NCBI GenBank assembly: GCA_037200975.1
Contig: JBBCGI010000001.1
Coordinates: 2,604,001 to 2,668,000, forward strand
From: Pseudomonadota bacterium
GTDB taxonomy: Bacteria; Pseudomonadota; Gammaproteobacteria; Steroidobacterales; Steroidobacteraceae
DNA: 64,000 nt
Direction of reading: 5' to 3'
Shown: positions 61,904-64,000 of the stretch, in pieces
How the letters are laid out: every line of letters begins with the position of its first letter
Position numbering within the stretch: the stretch's first letter is position 1
Notes under the pieces: generated by a model
Told to the model about the DNA's origin: nothing
The model's input: the letters and a program-made list of their open reading frames with translations, nothing else
The model's database searches: none
Made by a program: the position numbers and the translations under genes

Positions 61904-62791
61904 ATGATCAATGAGCAGCAGGCAGCCAAGATCCGCAACCAGCCGGGATTCATCGCGGCGTTGGACCAGAGCGGCGGCAGCACGCCGAAGGCGCTGAAGC
62001 TTTACGGCGTTGAAGAGAACACCTACTCGGGCGAGGCGCAGATGATGGATCTCGTCCACCAGATGCGCACGCGCATCGTGACCAGCCCCGTGTTCACCGG
62101 CCAGCGCATCGCGGGCGCCATCCTGTTCGAGGCGACCATGGATCGCGAGTTCGGTGGCAAGCCGGCGGCTGACTATCTGTGGGGCAAGCAGGTAGTGCCG
62201 TTCCTCAAGATCGACAAGGGTCTCGCGGATGAGGTGAATGGCGTGCAGCTCATGAAGCCCATGCCGACGCTCGATGATCTGCTCAAGAAGGCGAAGAGCA
62301 AGGGCATCTTCGGCACGAAGGAGCGGTCGGTCATCAAGCAGAACAATGCGGAAGGCATCAAGGCTGTGGTGAAGCAGCAGTTCGAGATCGCAAGGCAGGT
62401 GCTGTCGCACGATCTCGTGCCGATCGTCGAGCCGGAAGTGGACATCAAGAATCCGGACAAGAAGGGTTCGGAAGAGATCCTCAAGAAGGAAATCCTCGCG
62501 GAGCTGGACAAACTACCGGCGAATCAGCAGGTGATGCTGAAGCTCACGATTCCGGATGTGGACAATTTGTATGCGGATCTCGTGAAGCATCCGCGCGTGC
62601 TGAAGGTGGTGGCGTTGTCGGGCGGTTACTCGCGCGACGAGGCCAACAAGCGGCTGGCGCGGCAGAACGGGATGATTGCGAGCTTCTCGCGGGCGCTCTC
62701 TGAAGGGCTCACGGCGCAGCAGAGCGATGCGGAGTTCAACAAGTCGCTGGATACGGCGATTGAATCCATCTACCAGGCTTCCAAGACCTGA
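61904..62791 (+). CDS. fda: Class I fructose-bisphosphate aldolase
   Basis: This 295-residue protein matches the short bacterial class I aldolases: FIAALDQSGGSTPKAL near the start, VPFLKIDKGL for the lysine-rich core, LVPIVEPEVDI, and VMLKLTIPDVDNLY near the active-site lysine. It cleaves fructose 1,6-bisphosphate to glyceraldehyde 3-phosphate and dihydroxyacetone phosphate via a Schiff base, without metal. The ribosome binding site is AGAGGGG. A clear intrinsic terminator follows at 62814-62848. Confidence 0.93.
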   Translation: MINEQQAAKIRNQPGFIAALDQSGGSTPKALKLYGVEENTYSGEAQMMDLVHQMRTRIVTSPVFTGQRIAGAILFEATMDREFGGKPAADYLWGKQVVPFLKIDKGLADEVNGVQLMKPMPTLDDLLKKAKSKGIFGTKERSVIKQNNAEGIKAVVKQQFEIARQVLSHDLVPIVEPEVDIKNPDKKGSEEILKKEILAELDKLPANQQVMLKLTIPDVDNLYADLVKHPRVLKVVALSGGYSRDEANKRLARQNGMIASFSRALSEGLTAQQSDAEFNKSLDTAIESIYQASKT

Positions 62792-62813
62792 TCGTTGACC
62801 AGCCAGTAGTCCA

Positions 62814-62848
62814 AAGGCCCCGGCAGCGAAAGCTTCCGGGGCTTTTTC
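62814..62848 (+). terminator. Intrinsic terminator after the aldolase gene
   Basis: GCCCCGG (62817-62823) pairs with CCGGGGC (62836-62842), followed by TTTTT. It is an ordinary Rho-independent terminator closing the aldolase transcript before the AT-rich Fic promoter region. Confidence 0.9.
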
Positions 62849-62927
62849 GTTCTGGCCCGCAAGAAGCGGTCCAACCTATGACCGTCAAACCGTTGATTTT
62901 TCGAAGTAATTTCAACCGGTGCATCCG

Positions 62928-63000
62928 TTAAGAAAGATATCTTGACTTGTATAATGCGTATAAGAAAGACTTCTTTCCTAGATACATTCGTTAGGAAAGC
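62928..63000 (+). promoter_or_regulatory. AT-rich promoter and operator-like repeats upstream of the Fic gene
   Basis: TATAAT (62950-62955) with TTAAGA (62928-62933) 16 bp upstream forms a plausible promoter. Around and after it are the self-palindrome AAGATATCTT (62934-62943), the inverted repeat GAAAG-ACTT-CTTTC and an inverted repeat CTTTCCTA...TAGGAAAG ending near 62998. The word TTAAGAAAG/TATAAGAAAG/TTAGGAAAG occurs three times. The layout resembles an autoregulated operator. This stretch is far more AT-rich than its surroundings. Confidence 0.6.
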
Positions 63001-63003
63001 AAA

Positions 63004-64000
63004 GTGCCCCGAACCACCGGCTCTTATATATCCAACTCGGCAGCAGGCGAAAAAGTGCGGGCTTTCGTGCCCGCGCCCTTGCCCGTTACCCATCCGCCCA
63101 TCTCCCTGGATGGAATCCTCGCGCAGAGGCTAGTCGCTGCGGAACAGGCACTGCGCCACCTCGATCTCGCATCGCAGATGGTGCCGTCGGTCGAGTGGTT
63201 TCTATATGGCTTCGTGCGCAAGGAAGCCGTCCTGTCGTCGCAGATCGAAGGCACGCAGGCGACGCTCACCGATCTTCTGCAATTCGAAGCCAGTGAAGAC
63301 ACGCAGCCCACGCCTGACGTCGAAGAAGTCTGCAACTATGTCGAGGCGCTGAAATACGCGCGTGCGCAGCTGGCATCACGCAAGGGTTTGCCGCTCTCCA
63401 TGCGCCTGCTCAACGAGACGCACAAACGACTCATGCGCGGCGCGCGTGGGGCGCACAAAGCACCCGGGCAGATCCGTCGCACGCAGAACTGGATCGGCGG
63501 CTCGCGTCCGGGCAACGCCGCGTTCGTACCGCCGCCGCCGGAGGCGGTTCCCCAACTACTCGCGGCGCTCGAAAAGTATGTGCACGGCGACGATGCGCTG
63601 CCGCCGATTGCGCGTGCGGCGCTCGTCCATGTTCAGTTCGAGACCATTCATCCATATCTCGATGGCAACGGCCGCATCGGGCGCTTGCTCATCTCGCTGC
63701 TGCTCGAACATTGGAAGCTGCTGCCGTATCCGTTGCTCTATCTCAGCTTGTTCTTTCGGCGGCACCAGTCCGAGTACTACCGCCGTCTGGGTCGGGTGCG
63801 CACGGATGGCGATTGGGAAGGGTGGCTCGACTATTTCCTCGATGGAGTGGCCACCGTGGGCGAAGAAGCGGTCACGCTTGCGCGGGAGTTGTTCAACCTG
63901 GTCGCCGTGGATCGCGCGAAGGTGTTGGAGGAAAGCTCGACATCGGTCGCCGCCGCGCGGCTGTTCGAGATGTTGCCCGCCCACCCGGTGCTGAGCGTTA
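63004..64000 (+). CDS. Fic family protein (3' end beyond window)
   Basis: The frame is open from the GTG at 63004 to the window end (332 codons). An inhibitory-helix motif S78-x3-E82-G83 (SSQIEGT) precedes the Fic core, and the active loop HPYLDGNGRIGR begins at H216 with catalytic His, acidic, Asn and Arg residues present. Such Fic proteins transfer AMP to target proteins, and the N-terminal Glu restrains activity. An AGGAAAG site lies about 6 nt upstream of the GTG. The protein usually continues with a winged-helix domain, which would lie outside the window. Confidence 0.92.
   Translation, partial: MPRTTGSYISNSAAGEKVRAFVPAPLPVTHPPISLDGILAQRLVAAEQALRHLDLASQMVPSVEWFLYGFVRKEAVLSSQIEGTQATLTDLLQFEASEDTQPTPDVEEVCNYVEALKYARAQLASRKGLPLSMRLLNETHKRLMRGARGAHKAPGQIRRTQNWIGGSRPGNAAFVPPPPEAVPQLLAALEKYVHGDDALPPIARAALVHVQFETIHPYLDGNGRIGRLLISLLLEHWKLLPYPLLYLSLFFRRHQSEYYRRLGRVRTDGDWEGWLDYFLDGVATVGEEAVTLARELFNLVAVDRAKVLEESSTSVAAARLFEMLPAHPVLSV

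Overview
The window is high-GC DNA (about two thirds G+C by eye) with dense coding on both strands. Paired gltB/gltD, bactofilin, SPOR and M16 proteins, TpsA/TpsB secretion, DUF3857/transglutaminase proteins and sigma-54 promoters suggest a gammaproteobacterium of the Xanthomonadales/Nevskiales/Steroidobacter type. That placement is inference; no rRNA or tRNA gene was seen.

Layout. 1-6.6 kb: bactofilin and a SPOR lipoprotein (divergent), a sigma-54 promoter followed by a structured non-coding stretch and a terminator, an active/inactive M16 peptidase pair, a ZnT9-like CDF transporter and a DUF924 protein. 6.6-15 kb: a 1377-residue membrane protein of unknown function, small proteins, a secreted gluzincin peptidase and an EamA exporter. 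15-21 kb: glutamate synthase gltBD. 21-25.6 kb: a membrane-anchored C13 (legumain-like) peptidase, a small membrane protein and an MFS exporter. 25.7-30.1 kb: an ECF sigma factor, an RskA-type anti-sigma factor and a secreted DUF11-repeat protein. 30.2-35 kb: a second sigma-54 promoter with a short RNA-like unit and perfect terminator, a BCS1-like AAA ATPase behind a structured leader, a lipoprotein, an AGCS symporter and a DUF2238 protein. 35-46.7 kb: a 1383-residue transglutaminase/TPR protein, MazG-like, a pectate-lyase remnant, NYN, DUF481, cupin, lipoprotein, DoxX-like, AraC and ORF6N genes. 46.9-60.3 kb: a large accessory locus with ECF sigma factor, TPR-Ser/Thr kinase, TpsA exoprotein, a stand-alone copy of the kinase N-terminal module, a YPP-repeat protein, a TpsB pore, a WD40-caspase protein and a secreted repeat protein. 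60.5-64 kb: a DUF1835 protein, a small acidic protein, class I aldolase and a Fic protein cut by the window end.

Two signals stand out. (1) Eleven palindromic elements, falling into four motif types, occupy the gaps between genes. Eight of the eleven complete convergent gene junctions carry one; the other three have gaps of 3-27 bp with no room. In several, the stop codons of both facing genes lie within the stem, at mirror positions. (2) Two consensus sigma-54 promoters (1544-1560 and 30223-30239) each precede a structured, apparently non-coding unit that ends in an intrinsic terminator and carries C-rich (UUCCCC or CUCCUCCCCCC) motifs. These are candidate sigma-54-dependent small RNAs that could pair with ribosome binding sites.

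The 46.9-60.3 kb locus reads as one regulated surface/secretion module: sigma factor and kinase on one side, a two-partner secretion pair with caspase and accessory secreted proteins on the other. Its overall function is not known to me.
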